From: Toxonevra muliebris
Taxonomy: Eukaryota > Arthropoda > Insecta > Diptera > Pallopteridae
NCBI GenBank assembly: GCA_963691655.1
Contig: OY829326.1
Span: 16,666,878-16,730,877 of the forward strand
Length of the DNA stretch: 64,000 nucleotides
Direction: 5' to 3'
Both the position numbers and the translations under genes were made by a program. Shown here piece after piece: positions 47,811 through 60,840 of this stretch (position 1 is the stretch's first letter; every line of letters begins with the position of its first letter). The notes below the pieces were generated by a model. The model saw nothing but the letters and a program-made list of their open reading frames with translations. It ran no database searches and had not been told where the DNA came from.

Positions 47811-49210
47811 AACCTGAAGAAACAAAAACCCAAGAAATGTCAGTTATTTATTTGCTCATTTATTTCCAGCATTTTGGAACATTTGGTACCCAACCAAGCG
47901 CTCATAACTTAAAAACGTCATCTTAGCAAACGTTAGACGTAAGCCAACAAAACAACAACATAGCACACAAAGCAAGCTTCCAATTTGGTTCCAAGTAGCA
48001 TTGATGATGATGAAAAAATAAAAATAAGAACAAGAAAGAAAGGTGAACAGCATTTACTAAAAAGATTTCATAGAACTGGCGCTGCGGAAATTGTAGAAAT
48101 ATCGCACGATATTGATAGGTAGGTAGGGCGCCGGTATTTATATGAGTGGGAAACTGAAGTAAACTGAAGGTAGACACAGCCCAGGCACTTTTTTCTGATT
48201 ATTGGCACATGCAGTAGGTATTGCTATAAGTGAAAATGTCGTTAACATTTTCACTGTCAATTTATGAAAAAAGAAATACACACTTCTCGCATCCACTAAA
48301 TACGCAAGGACTACAGAAATTGGCTAAGATGAATTTAATACATTTTATTTTATGTTTATTTTTATATTATTGCATATTATAGAGTTCTATTTACACATAA
48401 TATTTATCGTTAGTAAACAGTCAAAAATTTTGCCACAGTCTTTGGCCAGTCATTCGCACTTCACTGTGTGTATTTTGATATTTTGTATGCGGATGTGGGT
48501 GTAAAAGATAAATTTCAATAAATCATCTGGATGGACATTTCATTTTTACAATACACACCAAACACTCTTTGATTAACGTCGTATATTTCGTCTAAAGGAG
48601 TAGGGGTATTTGCTAGTAATTTGTAATGGCAAAAGCATCGAGTCGTAGGAATAGGTATCAAAAAGTATCAGCATCACTATTTCCTTGTAAGCACTATGCT
48701 GAAAATTTTGCTAAGAAACATAGAAAATCGCTTTAAAAAAGTGACAAAGAAATAATTTATTTCTTTTCTGAATATTTAAACTGTATCTAATATAGTGAAA
48801 AATGTAGCTTTAATGGTGAAACGCTATATAAAAAAATCGTTTTTTGAATATTTAAAATATTTTGCTTTCTCAAAAAATGTGTGTTTGTCGCCGTAGCGTT
48901 ACTGGTATGTGCTGGACGGCTGAGCAACAGAATGCCTGGTTTCGATACTTGACACAATCGAAAAAATCTCAAAAAACCATTTTCGTACACAGCAGAACCT
49001 CCTGGCAAATTCTCATTTGCCAATAAAGAAAATGGCGGCAACTACAGCCCTTAGGATGTTGAGGAATGTCACATGGCATAAGTAGACGGCCCTACATGAA
49101 CACATGCGAATCCTAGATGCCATACACAATGGGATTAAGGAGGCTCGTATATCTGTGGACGGCATGCAAAAAGACAAAATAACTGAGGAAAGTTATAAGA
49201 CTTGGATAAC
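47811..49210. other. Non-coding region downstream of Gps2
   Basis: No conserved frame or terminal repeat was recognised; minus-strand frames at 47856-48177 overlap each other and look incidental. From about 49040 the sequence becomes less AT-rich and may be an undetected upstream part of the LINE relic at 49220. Confidence 0.35.
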
Positions 49211-49219
49211 GGAAGGAAC

Positions 49220-50060
49220 CGTCGACGTGGAAGTTGCGGATAACGGCATCACCATTTTCAATGATAGTTCTTTGTAGGAACGTAGACCCGGGTCAGGTAT
49301 TTTCTCAGATGAGTCAAATTGGTCGTGTGCTCTACGGTTAGGAAAATATGTGTCCTTCTATCAGGAAGAGATGCTGAGCTTAATGCATTCACTGAACCAC
49401 CTTTTTGAGAATCAGCTTTTGCCCTTGACAATCAGGCAGTAAATAAGTTTGTACAACAGACAGATATAACCTCAAAATTGGCCATGAAATTTGTTCAAAA
49501 ACTCAATGAGTATGCTCGTGTAAACGAGCTTAGGCTGATGTGGGTGAGAGGATATTCAGAGGTATAGTGCAAAATCTAACTGCTGACCTTTTGGCTAAAA
49601 AAGTTCAAAAGATGAATTATGTGGATCAAAACCACGCATCTCGTGGGGTTGGCCTGTTCAAACAGTGGACAAACTCGTAAGAGATGGAAAGAGGCCATTG
49701 ACTGTAGGCAGATAAAGATGGCGCTGAAGTGACTGTGCAGTGAGACAGCCAAAGACGTCGGACTAAACCGAAGGACTTTGAACTGGCTAACACTACTGGC
49801 TATGGGCCACGGTCCTATTAGAAGTATCACTTCAAGAAGATGAAACTTTTGGAGGTTGAAGCCTGTAGGTTGTCTCTAGAGGAGATGCAAACATCGGTGC
49901 ATATACTGTGTCAATGCCTAGCGTTGGCAAGCAGAAAGTTGACAATCTTGTTGATGATTTTGAGACTGGCCACCTGGCCTACTAGGCGTTGACGCAGCAT
50001 GCCCATATTCTGAACATGCTCGTTTACGAGTGCTCAGAATAGAGGCATCAGGCGGTAAGC
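49220..50060 (+). pseudogene. LINE RNase H and C-terminal relic
   Basis: In shifting frames the translation gives GITIFNDSSL then RPGSGIFSDESNWSCALRLG, where the normal TDGS of the RNase H active site has become NDSS. It continues with EMLSLMHSLNHL, a serine-aspartate equivalent region LDNQAVNKF, KLNEYARVNELRLMWVRGYS and, at the end, CRLSLEEMQTSVHILCQC. The last is the same terminal zinc knuckle as at 41878 with its second cysteine changed to serine. Stops are frequent. No reverse transcriptase is seen upstream. It is a decayed LINE 3' region related to, but diverged from, that at 41860-42427. Confidence 0.72.
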
Positions 50061-50450
50061 GATTTTATATGGAATTAAAGATTTTTTATGGAGTATATTT
50101 TTCATCTCTATACATAAACTATTTCAAATGCTTTTTTTCATGTTAGTTCGGGAATCTACCGCTAGACGATATGAGCTATACGTACGATTAACTCATTTCA
50201 CTTTCTTTGACTAATTTCAAGGATGTTTTCTTCACTGAAAATATTTCGTTGGTGTAGGGAATACTTACAGATTTCAATTGAGAGATTCAAAAATTTGGCG
50301 CTAGGGAGCACTTTCTTTTTAAAATTATACTAAAGACGTTGCAATTTATATTGCATTTGAGCAATATCAACGACTTTTCACCATTGATCAATGGTTTTTA
50401 AGATACGAAGAATATAAACTAAATGAGATCTCTGAAACTCATATTAAGGA
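50061..50450. other. Non-coding spacer, nothing recognised
   Basis: AT-rich sequence between the LINE relic and the MITE at 50451; no coding or structural signal seen. Confidence 0.4.
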
Positions 50451-50893
50451 TGTAGTCTGGTGTTCGAATTTCAAAAACTCAATTTTTTTTTTATTATGTA
50501 TTTCGAAAGTACAATATATTGAAAGTATACTGTAAAAATTTCATACCAAAACTCAAAATATTAACGAAGCTATAGCGCATAGACGAGAGCGCCTGTTGGG
50601 TAAACTGTAGGTGTTGTTAAAACTTTAAAAGCGTTTTCTCGAAACAACGTTTTTTTGATCGGCCCGAGGGTTTGAAGAAATTCTATAAAGCCGACACATC
50701 TTTTTTTTTGGTATCCCTTTTAAAAAGCGTAAAACACACTAAAAAATATCGTAAAATAAACTCCAAACATTTTTTTTGTACATTAATGATGTCAATAATA
50801 ACCTATAAAAAACCTGAAATGATTGTATTTTATTGTTATAATAAAAAATTCCCGAAAAAAACCTTGAAAATTAGGCCGGAACACCAGACTACA
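50451..50893. mobile_element. MITE with 15-bp perfect terminal inverted repeats, 443 bp
   Basis: The element starts TGTAGTCTGGTGTTC and ends GAACACCAGACTACA, exact reverse complements. The interior is AT-rich with long T and A tracts. An open frame at 50672-50902 is lysine- and phenylalanine-rich with no recognised domain. No convincing target duplication of 2, 3, 8 or 9 bp was seen at these borders, so the superfamily is undetermined. Confidence 0.75.
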
Positions 50894-53800
50894 GAATACT
50901 AGAACATGTCTTGAGAGACTTGAGGAGTCTCATTGGAGAGAAAAACTATCAATGAGCTATATGTGTTTCGGAAGTAGGCATACAATTAAACATTCCGAAG
51001 CCATCACAATGCCAATGGCGACTGAAATTGGCTACTAATATTTTCTCTTCCATTTGTACAGTAACATCTTTAAGAATTCATTAAAAAAGTTTTATGTTTT
51101 TGAAATCATCAAAAGGATTCGCAGTAGATTTGTATAGGATTTGATTTTCTCTCCATCCTACGTGCATGAAACTGCGAAATTACCACTTCTGGAAATTAAT
51201 TATATAAGTATGTATGTTTGTAAATTAGTTTTCTACAATCATTTCAGGAATATAAAATGTTTACGAAATGAATTGCTTGCGGCATATCACGTGCGCTCAT
51301 AAAAGATTTCATCAAGTTTACTTAGGACAATGAAGTGGTTAGTGTTTGCTGGTTGATCAAGTAAGAATTAAGAATTCATGTTAATGAAGCTTTAATTGCA
51401 TAAACCTACATACATAAATATTTCTTAGAATGAGAAATAAAAGTAATTTTGAAGATATTTAAGAATTGATTTAGTTAAGTAAGTAGTAAGAAATATTCTT
51501 TAAAAACTGTAGAAAACTCACGAAAAAATATAAAGGAATTGCCAGAGATTTTGAATATCATTGGTCTAAGGAAACAAAAGGTTGTTATTCAGAAAAGTTT
51601 ATTTCATTTACACACAAAAGCTGCAGAGGTCTAAATTTTTAAATTTATTTTGACTTAGATTCTTTACGATCTCATTGCATGTCGTTACACTTTATTATTT
51701 TTATATATGTGAACTACTGAAGCCAACATAATAATTTTCTGGCAAAACCACTTGAAATCAATTCGTCAGTCACTTCGATACCTAAAAAACAAAAATAAAA
51801 AAAAAAAGAACTGAACAAAAATCCAATAAACCTCTGCAGAAAAAGAACTGAAATAAACAAAAACGAAGAAATCAAAGCTAAACAAGAAATTGATAAATTG
51901 AAGATGAATGGAATGAAATGTGATAAATCAAAATCCAAGGGGGTTGGTTGATTATATACCAAGGAGCACCATGAAAACAAACACGCACACAAGCAAACAA
52001 CGAAAGCAAGCAATCAAATCGATCGATTCAACTTTTTGGACAAAACATTCGAGTAGTCTGCGGTATTGGCCAAAAAATTTTTATGTGGCAGCAGAAGGAA
52101 CTAAACTGAGAGCTAATAAAACCAAAAGAAATATAATAGCAACCAAAAAGAAAAAGGTCACAGTGAAAACTGTTTGATTTGAGGGCAGCAAAAGTAGCAG
52201 AAGCACAAGTAACTTAATGCATGAAATATAGAAATAGAAAACTTCTTTACTGTGTGTGATAAGTATTAAAAGCCAAGCTACATTTTGATAAGCACATTTC
52301 GCTTTTAAATTGTTATTAATGATGGTTGCGTTGTTGAGTTGACATTGTTAATTGAAAACAGGCAAAATAAAAAATAAAGAAATGGTAAATGATTTGTGTA
52401 AGTTGTGGTTGCTGTTGGTTGTGATGGTGTGTGATATTTATCGTGTAGCAGTTGTGGTCTTTGGTTTTTCTTAGTAGTTAGCTATTAAAATTAAGAGTTT
52501 AAACTATAATCCCAGAGGCTAAAGAATAAATAAAGTACACAATTAATGAAATGGAAAAGTTTTTCAAATAAGCGAGAGTAGTTTTATCTTAAAAAGTACA
52601 TTCAACTTTAGGGTTGCTTTATGGCATAAACAGACGACAATATTTCGGTTAAAGTATTAATGTGAATTTTGATTAGAGCAATTTATCTTTATTTTCCTTC
52701 AAAACTGAAAGTTTTGTCATATTTATAGTATAGAAGTAAAAATATGAAACTGCTTTAAATATGTTAAGAAAGATGAAGAAAGTTTACGTGTTCAGATGGG
52801 ATGTTGATAACATTAACTGAAAAAAAAGTGGGCACTATTGGAGGAGTAGCAGTAAAACTACGCTTGCAAATGATATGACTGTAAAGAACAATTATTAAGT
52901 TTCGAACAAAGGTTGCCACACTTATTTATATATTCATTTTTTGGTTAGTTTTATATATGAAAAATCAACTAAAAACCCAAAGATTTTGCAATATTGCCAA
53001 TAAATTTTATTATTAATTCCTTAGTATAAAAACCGAAAGAAGCTATTTTTCTCACTGCGGCTCCCAAGAGGATTACGAGCAAAGTATAAAGAAAAACAAG
53101 TCTACGAAATCTCTTAATTATTACCTTTAAAATCTCAGAGTAATGCTAGTATTATGATAACAGAATTGAATCCAGTAGCTTTCCTTGTGAAAAAGAAGCA
53201 ATAATAAAATATATTTAATGGAAAAGAACTGAATCATTAAAAACTGCAACTGAAGAAAAAAAAAAGAAAGTGAACAAAAACACGAAATTAAAACGAAAGA
53301 AAAAAATATGGGAGGTAAAAGGAAATGCGGTGAAATAATTATGGCACAGAGAGACGCAAATACGTAACTTCCTTCTTATTTGTAAAAAATAAAAAAAAAA
53401 ATAAATAAATAAATCAACAACAACAACAACAAGTTGAACATTAGCAACACAGCACCAATTCACTAACGCAGAAAATTGACTTGGAGGCTTCTTTTTTTTG
53501 CCCGTTTTTGTGTATGTTTGTTGTGGCATTTAAGATTAATTATTCTTAATTTGTATTCATTTGTTGTACTTATGCTCTTATTTAATTTTGCTTTATTTTC
53601 TTTTTGCATTCGGGTGTAATGACGTAAGAGCATTATGTAGTGGCAAGGAGCAACGCAAGTAATTGTATTTGTTGTCAGTCAGGATTTAATTGCTGCTGCT
53701 GTGGCTTGAAGTATAAAGCAAGAACGAAAACAAACAAACGAAAAAAAAAATCATCAACAGTACTAAAATATATAAATCATGAACTTTGCGTACTTATGTA

Positions 53801-56268
53801 TATATGCCACGCCTCTTTACTTGATATTTGATATTCTTTTTGGTAGGTACAACATTTTAAACTTTCAATTTTTCAAGTCTTAAAGTTTTCATTCTTCTTC
53901 GTCATACGCCAACATCAGTTGACAGATGTTAAAGTTGCTACGCATTTTGTTACACCCACACAACAGCAGTTCAAATAAGAAAGAAAATAAAGTGAAAAAA
54001 TAAAAGGCTATACAACAAAAACATTCAGCCCATCCCAGCTCAACTTTATATTTATTTATTTATTTTTTTTGTTATTTTTTTCTTCTCTCCATTTCTTTTT
54101 TGGCGTTGGCGAGTGTGAACATCATAAACTTTTTTAATAAAATATTTTTCTTTTCAATTCACATACATATACAACAACAACATGCATCGGCGGTAACATA
54201 TTTGCTTGAGGGGTACAAGCGTCACTGAGCAACAGCAAGAACAAAGTTTTATACTTTTTCATTTCGTTGCATGAAATTTATTTTCCTTTTTTTTAAATGT
54301 TTTTTTTTTTTTTTGGTTTTTTGTTTACGATTTCATAAATACATCAATCTTTTATTTTTTTTAATACAAATTTCCATTATATGACAATTAAAACATCAGA
54401 AAATATCAAAAGAATAAAATGTGTTGTAAGCAAATTGATTGAGTCCAGGACTACAGGATGTTTACGGGTTACTTACTTATTTGTATAGTTCTGAAGTTTT
54501 GTTTGTAATGTAAGAATAGTAACTAAGGTTCTAATTGAGGTTTTGTGCTAATGATACACAACACCACAATTTAAACTTGATTCCATTACATATTTATGGC
54601 TAAAACTAAATTAAAATGTATGTCAACTAGGCGTATACGCAACAATTAATACTTTAGTAACTATTTTCATATTTTTTTTTTGCTGAAAGTACAATATGCT
54701 GGTTTCCTAGTATGTAAAGATAAAATCTTCGTGATATTTGAGTACTTTTTCATTTTAATCTTTAATTTTATGTGAATGAAATACTCATGCTGTTATCACA
54801 CACTCTATGAATAACATATGGAGAAATAACTCAACATTAACTGTTGCATTTAATTAAAAACAAAACAAAACAAACACACATAAAAACTTTTAAGCAGCTT
54901 ATATGCAAAACGAAATTGCCCATCCCCCCTCTCCCCCATTTTTGAAACTACTAACTGAAAGGACTACAGTAGAAGAAAGGTTTTCTTCTTACCCATAAAT
55001 AAATAAAATAATTTTTAAGTTCCCCAAAATTGTGTATGTATGTGAATTGTGTAGGTACTTGTAGTTGTAAAAGAAAAATTACATATTAAAATGATATAAG
55101 AGAAAATAACAAAGTTAATGAGATATGCATGCAAGAACGAAAGCAGGCTTAAATTATTTTAATGGTTTTCTGTCAGTGCAGAAGAAAGCTGCAAAAACGA
55201 GAAACCAAAAACTCGAGAAATTCTGAAAACAGCAAAAAAAAAAATAAAAAATACTTAAAAGAAGATGAAGAAAAAAATTATAAAAAAAGGAAAATGCATT
55301 AAGAAGGAAGCCCGTTTACATTTTAATGTGTGCGTATGTATGTGTGTGAACGTGTCTGTGTTTACACCGAAAAAGGAATTTCATATTATTATTTTATTTC
55401 GTTCCTTCCGCTGCTACTCTGTTACTCAGTAAGAGCTGTTAGCTGTTTATGTAACCTTTATTTACATTGCAAACGGTTTTCGCTTTTATTTTATTTAAAA
55501 CGTTTTATTTTTTTTTTTTTTTGTTATTTTTTACTCCACAACAAGTCATAAATTTTCGTTTTTCACCTCATTGCATCCATTTGCAAACCAAAAATGAAAC
55601 CAGAAAGCACAAACAAAAATAAAGGAAATAACTATGTGTATGTGTGTGTGTGTGACGGAAAGCAGTTCACTCTCAAATCAAATGCGCACCAAAACATTAA
55701 TGCAAATACATATACACTTATATACACAAATCATTCAAAAAACATTTGATGAATACTCGGCCGCATCAATAAAAATGAATGAGTGAATGTAAAAGTGAGA
55801 GAACGCGTTAACGAAATAACAGCCACGGAAATAAAACGTTCGGTTTGAAACGCGGGTGAGTAAATGGTAGTAGGCTCACACATAGGAGCTTCTATGTTTT
55901 TTTATATGCTCGTGTGGAATTGAACCGTCTATAAAAAATAAACCTCAAAGCTATAAAAATCAATCTTAATCATACGCACCACAAAATTATGCAAAAAATC
56001 ACGAGCTTAGATTCATTGGCGATGCGTTTTTGTTCGGGTTTGTTAAACTATTCCTCAACAACAACAAAAAACACAAACTTTAGTGTAATTTATATGAGTC
56101 AATAAATTTGCAACACTTTGGAAGATTTTTTTTTTAAATGTAAACTTCTCTATGCGTGAGTATCGGCAGGCTGAAGTTTATTGGTAAAAAGGAACCGAAA
56201 CCGAAACCGAACCCGCACTTCGGTTTTTGGTTTCTAAGTTCAACTGAAACTGAGCCTGCATTTTACAA
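50894..56268. other. Non-coding AT-rich region, no gene recognised
   Basis: Long A and T tracts, CAA triplets near 53415-53432 and GTGTGT words near 55630-55653. Short open frames on both strands are homopolymer-driven. No exon, RNA gene or terminal repeat was recognised in this 5.4-kb stretch. Confidence 0.4.
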
Positions 56269-56272
56269 TTAA

Positions 56273-56799
56273 CTCTTTCATATCCAATGTAGCGTGTATG
56301 CAAGATTCACTTTTATGTGGCGTAAATAAAATGTTTAACAGATATTAATATTAACGCTATTTGTATTCGGTTCTGTTAGGTATTCTATAAGTTTGCTGAT
56401 TGCCGAATATTTGCAATTTCTTGCTTAAGTAATTTTTTTTTTAATTTTAATGTTTTGTTTGAAGTCCCGCAAAAAAACCTAAGTGCAAAATTTTGTAGTA
56501 AAATCTTTTGCACTATTTTTTGAAAAATAATGCATTAAATTATTACTAACCGGACATTTTTTAATCAGATATGTTTATAAGAGATAAGATAAGAGATGAA
56601 AATACAAAAATTGGAGAAAAGGAGTTATCCAGTGGTTGTCTACAGCTTCATAGCTATGTTTTTTTAACTTTCAATAAAGGACAAACAAATCAATGTGGAA
56701 GTAAGAAATTTGGTGTCATGATTGTGGAAGACCTAAGTAACCATAATTTCACAACAAAAGGTTTCTCTTAAGCCCCATTATAATTCGGGCGTCAAAGGG
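56273..56799 (+). mobile_element. piggyBac-type MITE, 527 bp (family B, copy 2)
   Basis: TTAA flanks the element at 56269-56272 and 56800-56803. The left end CTCTTTCATATCCAATG and the right end, which read inward is CCCTTTGACGCCCGAA, correspond to the ends of the element at 31515-32009 in opposite orientation. Shared interior phrases include GGTGTCATGATTGTGGAAG and AACCATAATTTCACAACAAA. The open frame at 56571-56771 lies wholly within the element and is not a gene. Confidence 0.8.
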
Positions 56800-57860
56800 T
56801 TAATATAAAAAATAAAAACCACAACAAATAGTGAATAGAACTCACAAATTTAATAAAGAAAAGATTAAAAATTTTTTCTATGCACCTAATTAGTACAAAA
56901 AGAGATAAAAATACATTTTAGTGGGCGTGGCACCTTCAATACAACTTTAATACTTTTTTGGGTATTTCTTCGCTATCAATTTTAGTATAGTACTGAGATT
57001 TGGCACAAGGACGTTGGTTGATAATGCCATGGCACGGGAAAAATATGGTTAAAGATTGAAAAAGGGGGCATGGCACCTCCCATATAACCTAAATTTCATT
57101 GTGGAATATGTTAGAATCTATTTACGATACGTTACTAATGTTTGTCAAGAAAGTATTAATGGAATTCTGTTGAAAAAATATGGGCGGGCTAGAATTACTG
57201 GGTATGACATTTCCAATGTCACCTAAATTATTAGTGTCATTGGGAGTTGTCACAAGAACTTTGGTTGCCAGTGGAATGCTGCAAGGAAATAGTGAGGAAA
57301 AACAAGTGGTATGTTGGCAGAAGTTATTGAGGAGTCATAACAGGAAATGTGATGAATTAAATGTTGATGCTAGTGACAATTGGGAAAGGTACTATCCATG
57401 TAAACTATATGAATGATAAGTGCTATAATTAGCTTTAAATTTTCAACTTTTAGCCCACCTACATATATATATATATATAAAGGTGCCTCACGAAAAAAAG
57501 GTAGTGCAAACCCCTCATACAAATGAACCTTGGTTTGTGTTATAAAAGTTTCCAAAATATTTCGGCTCTAAAGACAAACCGACGTCAGCTGAATTGCATT
57601 GAAAAAACTTCTAATAATTGAAGTTTGTATGGATTATTATCCTTAGGCTAATTTAGGCAAATACATTGTCACAAATAATCGAAATTCAAAATTGATAAGG
57701 TTTTTGAAAAACATTTGGAAGTTTAGTAAAACTTCGTGAAATATTTTTCCAAGAAAATTGTGATAAATTTGTCAGTTTGTTCATATTTCAGATTTTTAGC
57801 TGTCTGGATAGGTATTGGGCTGTGGCATATGAAATGAATAGATATAAAAGAAAAGTTTAG
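56800..57860. repeat. Diverged repeats with GTGGGCGTGGCACC words
   Basis: Related phrases GTGGGCGTGGCACCTTC (56932) and GGGGGCATGGCACCTCCCAT (57065) recur and similar words occur near 18470 and 44802. The stretch 57650-57735 shares CACAAATAATCGAAATT-like sequence with 47010-47070 in Gps2 intron 3. These look like old dispersed repeats of undetermined type. The open frame at 57180-57416 derives from this repeat. Confidence 0.35.
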
Positions 57861-57889
57861 CATTTTTTTGCAATGAAAGATTTTTAATT

Positions 57890-58620
57890 TCTTCCTGGGT
57901 TGTGAATTGTTTGCCAATCAGAAAGTTGCCCAAATTTCACACGGTTATCATCCTGAAACCTCGCCATCTCTATGTTTCAATTACGCAGATTTCGATAAGC
58001 AACTGGCACCGTAAAGAATGCTTTTTAAAGTATTATACGAAGGACTGGTGGAAAACGTCCTATTCAGATACTGTAATGACTCTGTCACAAAGAAGTCTTT
58101 AGAACACATTCCTTGAGCAATCTCAATATTAGTTATGTCCAGACTAAGGATGTTGCCCTAAGTGACTTAGCCATTATAAACCTAGCTGTATAAAAAAAAC
58201 TTTGCACATACAAACTGGAAACAGTGCTGGATACAGCTTGAAGTTCTTATTGACTCAAGAGAGTTTGTTCCAGCACTATGGACTTGACGGTCTATGTGAG
58301 GCATTCGCTGCCACTTCTAACCAAACCATACTTTTCATCACAAGTCACTATCCGGTTCATTTTTGTGCCGACAGAGCAATGAAAGGCAAGTATTGAGTCA
58401 CTTTTTAGTTAATTCTTTAATTCGTGAGGTATCCCTTTGCCAAATTTTTTTAATTTTTTCAATTTCCCCTAAATGTCGCAATAAGTTTTTTTTGTCCTCA
58501 GGACTTTCAGCTGGGTTAGCTCCCACAACTGCTTTCAGGTCATTATTTTTTACCTTAGCTTCAGGTCGACCGCGTGGTGCAATTTGGTGCATCTGTTGCG
58601 AAACCACTTGTAAATAAAAA
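57890..58620 (-). pseudogene. Mariner transposase relic
   Basis: Read leftward from 58607, a frame gives RGRPEAKVKNNDLKAVVGAN and PAESPEDKKNLLRHLGEIEK, the helix-turn-helix region of a mariner transposase. A second frame gives CLSLLCRHKNEP and then, shifted, RIVTCDEK, carrying the first catalytic aspartate. Near 57900-57950 a third gives GNFLIGKQFTTQEEIKN, matching the C-terminal DNFL-GK-F region. The catalytic core between about 57950 and 58200 is scrambled or replaced. Terminal repeats were not found. Heavily decayed. Confidence 0.65.
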
Positions 58621-59761
58621 ATCGTGGCCTACTGAGATATGAATTTTTAATGTTAACGTTAACTGATATCTACACATTTCACATGCCACAATCTAAAATT
58701 TTATTACTTTATGCGATTTAAAATTTTGTCATTTTTGAATTTAAATTATTTCTAAGTTTTATTTTAAAAAAGGAGATATAAATACTTAGAAGTTATTTAA
58801 AAATGATCCAGACAGTTTATCGCAAGAGCCGAAATATTTTGGGAATATTCACAAAATAAGCCCAGGTTTTTAAAAAACAGTAGCAGCAATGTTTCGTTTG
58901 TTGTATGGAACTTGAGGTGCCCTAAAATACATAAATTTTTAGGCTATTGCTTTCATATGAGGATAAAATTTATGAGAGGGTTAAGCATACAAAATAAAAG
59001 AGATGAGTTTACACATTCTCAAAAAAGTGGAGACAGTTATTCGATTCGTTATAGAGAATTCTAACACAAACTCGACAAAATACCGTAAAAATGTTTGAGG
59101 TCAGAGGTTCCAGGCGATTTGTCTTTAATTGCAATTGTTCCGCCAATTGCTTGATAATTTCCGCAAAGAAACTGATAAAATTTGTTTCTAGTATACCATT
59201 TTGGTACATTATTTTAGTATATCTGCAAACTTTTATCTGCCTTAATATATTAAAAGACAAACCCCTTAAATTCTGGATTAAAAAACCCAGAGGAATTTAA
59301 CTAATTTTATTCTACGGTTTAAATTAAAATAGCGGCGTGCTTTTTATTCTGAGCTTAATTTCATAAATAGATTAGAAAAAGTTGCGGAAAGAGGATTTCA
59401 AAACATCCTTTCAAGTTGAACAAAAAATCGTTTCTTTTCATTTTCGTCAAAGGGATTAGGAATTGTCTTTTTTTTTTATTAATTTGCTGCGCACCTTTGG
59501 CTATTACTGCAAATTTGTTATTTATCTCAGTTTTGAAATACAAAGTCTAATCATATTTTTTTATTTTTGGGCTTTTTTTTAGACATAAATACCTAGGCCA
59601 ATATTTTTTAGATGACTTATCCGGCTTAGGGTCAACTGACCTAACAAAGTCTAATTGGTTCGACTAATTTTCAGGTTCTAAAGGGAGTGGATGAAACAAT
59701 TTTTAGTATCTTTTCCAAGCATAAAGCATTAACTCATATTTTTAAAATTTCTGGTACTTAC
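58621..59761. other. Presumed shep intron, nothing else recognised
   Basis: AT-rich sequence adjoining the 5' splice site of the shep exon. No second exon or RNA gene was recognised. Confidence 0.4.
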
Positions 59762-60067
59762 CGTTGTTGTTGCTGGTGTTGTAGCTGTATGTGGCGTATA
59801 TGCAGCATATGCTGGTTGTGGCAATGGTGCTGTATATCTATATGCCTGTTGTGCAACAGCCGCAGCGGCTGCAGCTGCCGCTGGAGCGTAACCTTGTGGT
59901 GTCCAACTAGTAGCACCGCGATATGGAGCACCTGCTAAGCCACCTGCTGCTGCTGCTGGACTAGTCATAGCTGGCCGTGGGGCCCCTTTTAATGCAACCG
60001 CTGGTGCTTGTGGTGGTGGTGCACCCGGAAAGGCGGTACGAGGTTGGGGTACGGTGGAAGAACTTCC
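59762..60067 (-). CDS. shep: Internal exon of alan shepard (RNA-binding protein), Ala/Pro-rich region
   Basis: The exon is 306 bp, 102 codons, phase 0 at both ends. The acceptor is a pyrimidine-rich tract ending TTTTCAACAG and the donor is ACG followed by GTAAGTACC. The peptide starts [20 protein letters not shown], continues [34 protein letters not shown], an eight-alanine run, [20 protein letters not shown] and [10 protein letters not shown]. This matches the low-complexity N-terminal region of Drosophila Shep almost residue for residue in its second half. Shep binds single-stranded nucleic acid through two RRMs that follow this region and acts in neuronal remodelling and behaviour. The RRM exons and the first exon were not found in this window. 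Alanine and proline richness suggests a disordered segment. Confidence 0.92.
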
Positions 60068-60758
60068 CTGTTGAAAATAAAAGAAATAGAAAACATTTAT
60101 AAGATTTAATTGCATACCAAAAAAAGAACACTAAATTTTAACAATATGCTACCAAAACAATAAAACAAAAAAAGGCACATGCATGTAATTTCATGTGCTA
60201 CATCTGTCTTCTGTTTTACTAAAATGAAACTATGCCAAAATTTATGTCCACAAGGCAATGCTGAACTACCATACCTATAAGCATTTACCTATAAGCATCT
60301 ACCCACATTTTTACCTATTGTAAAGTAACCCTGATTCGCAATCGATTCGATTGGATTCAATTCCAATATACGATTTATTTCGGTATTAAGCAGAACCGCA
60401 GAACTAATAAATAAATTTAACGTTTAACATTTTCAAGCAGTGCCAGAGCCAGTGCCACTACCACGAATTCTGCAATACTTTTTGTGCCTGCATTCTCCGT
60501 TTCTCACTTCCTCTTGCAAGCAAACATTTTTTTTTTTTCGATGCTTAAGTGCAACAAAATGAGATAGCAATAACATGCAATTCATATTACTGATGTAACA
60601 ATAACAACAACAACCACATAAAAACAGCAGCCAACAACGCCAACAAGTTATCCAAAGTTTTTCGATTTCAACTGCAACTGAAATTGCTTGTTTTGTTGGT
60701 GTTGCTGTTGTTTTTATTTTTGTTGCAGTTGTTTTTGCTACACTCACTGCAGTTGTCC

Positions 60759-60840
60759 TATTGCTGCTGCTGCTGCTGTTGCTGTTTTTGCTACTGTTTC
60801 TGCTGTTTGTTGCTACTGCTGTTTCTGTTGATAATAACTA
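60759..60840. repeat. (CTG)n-type triplet repeat
   Basis: CTG units with interspersed TTG and CTA, readable as poly-Leu, poly-Cys or poly-Ala depending on frame. No splice borders or conserved frame support translation. Confidence 0.75.
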
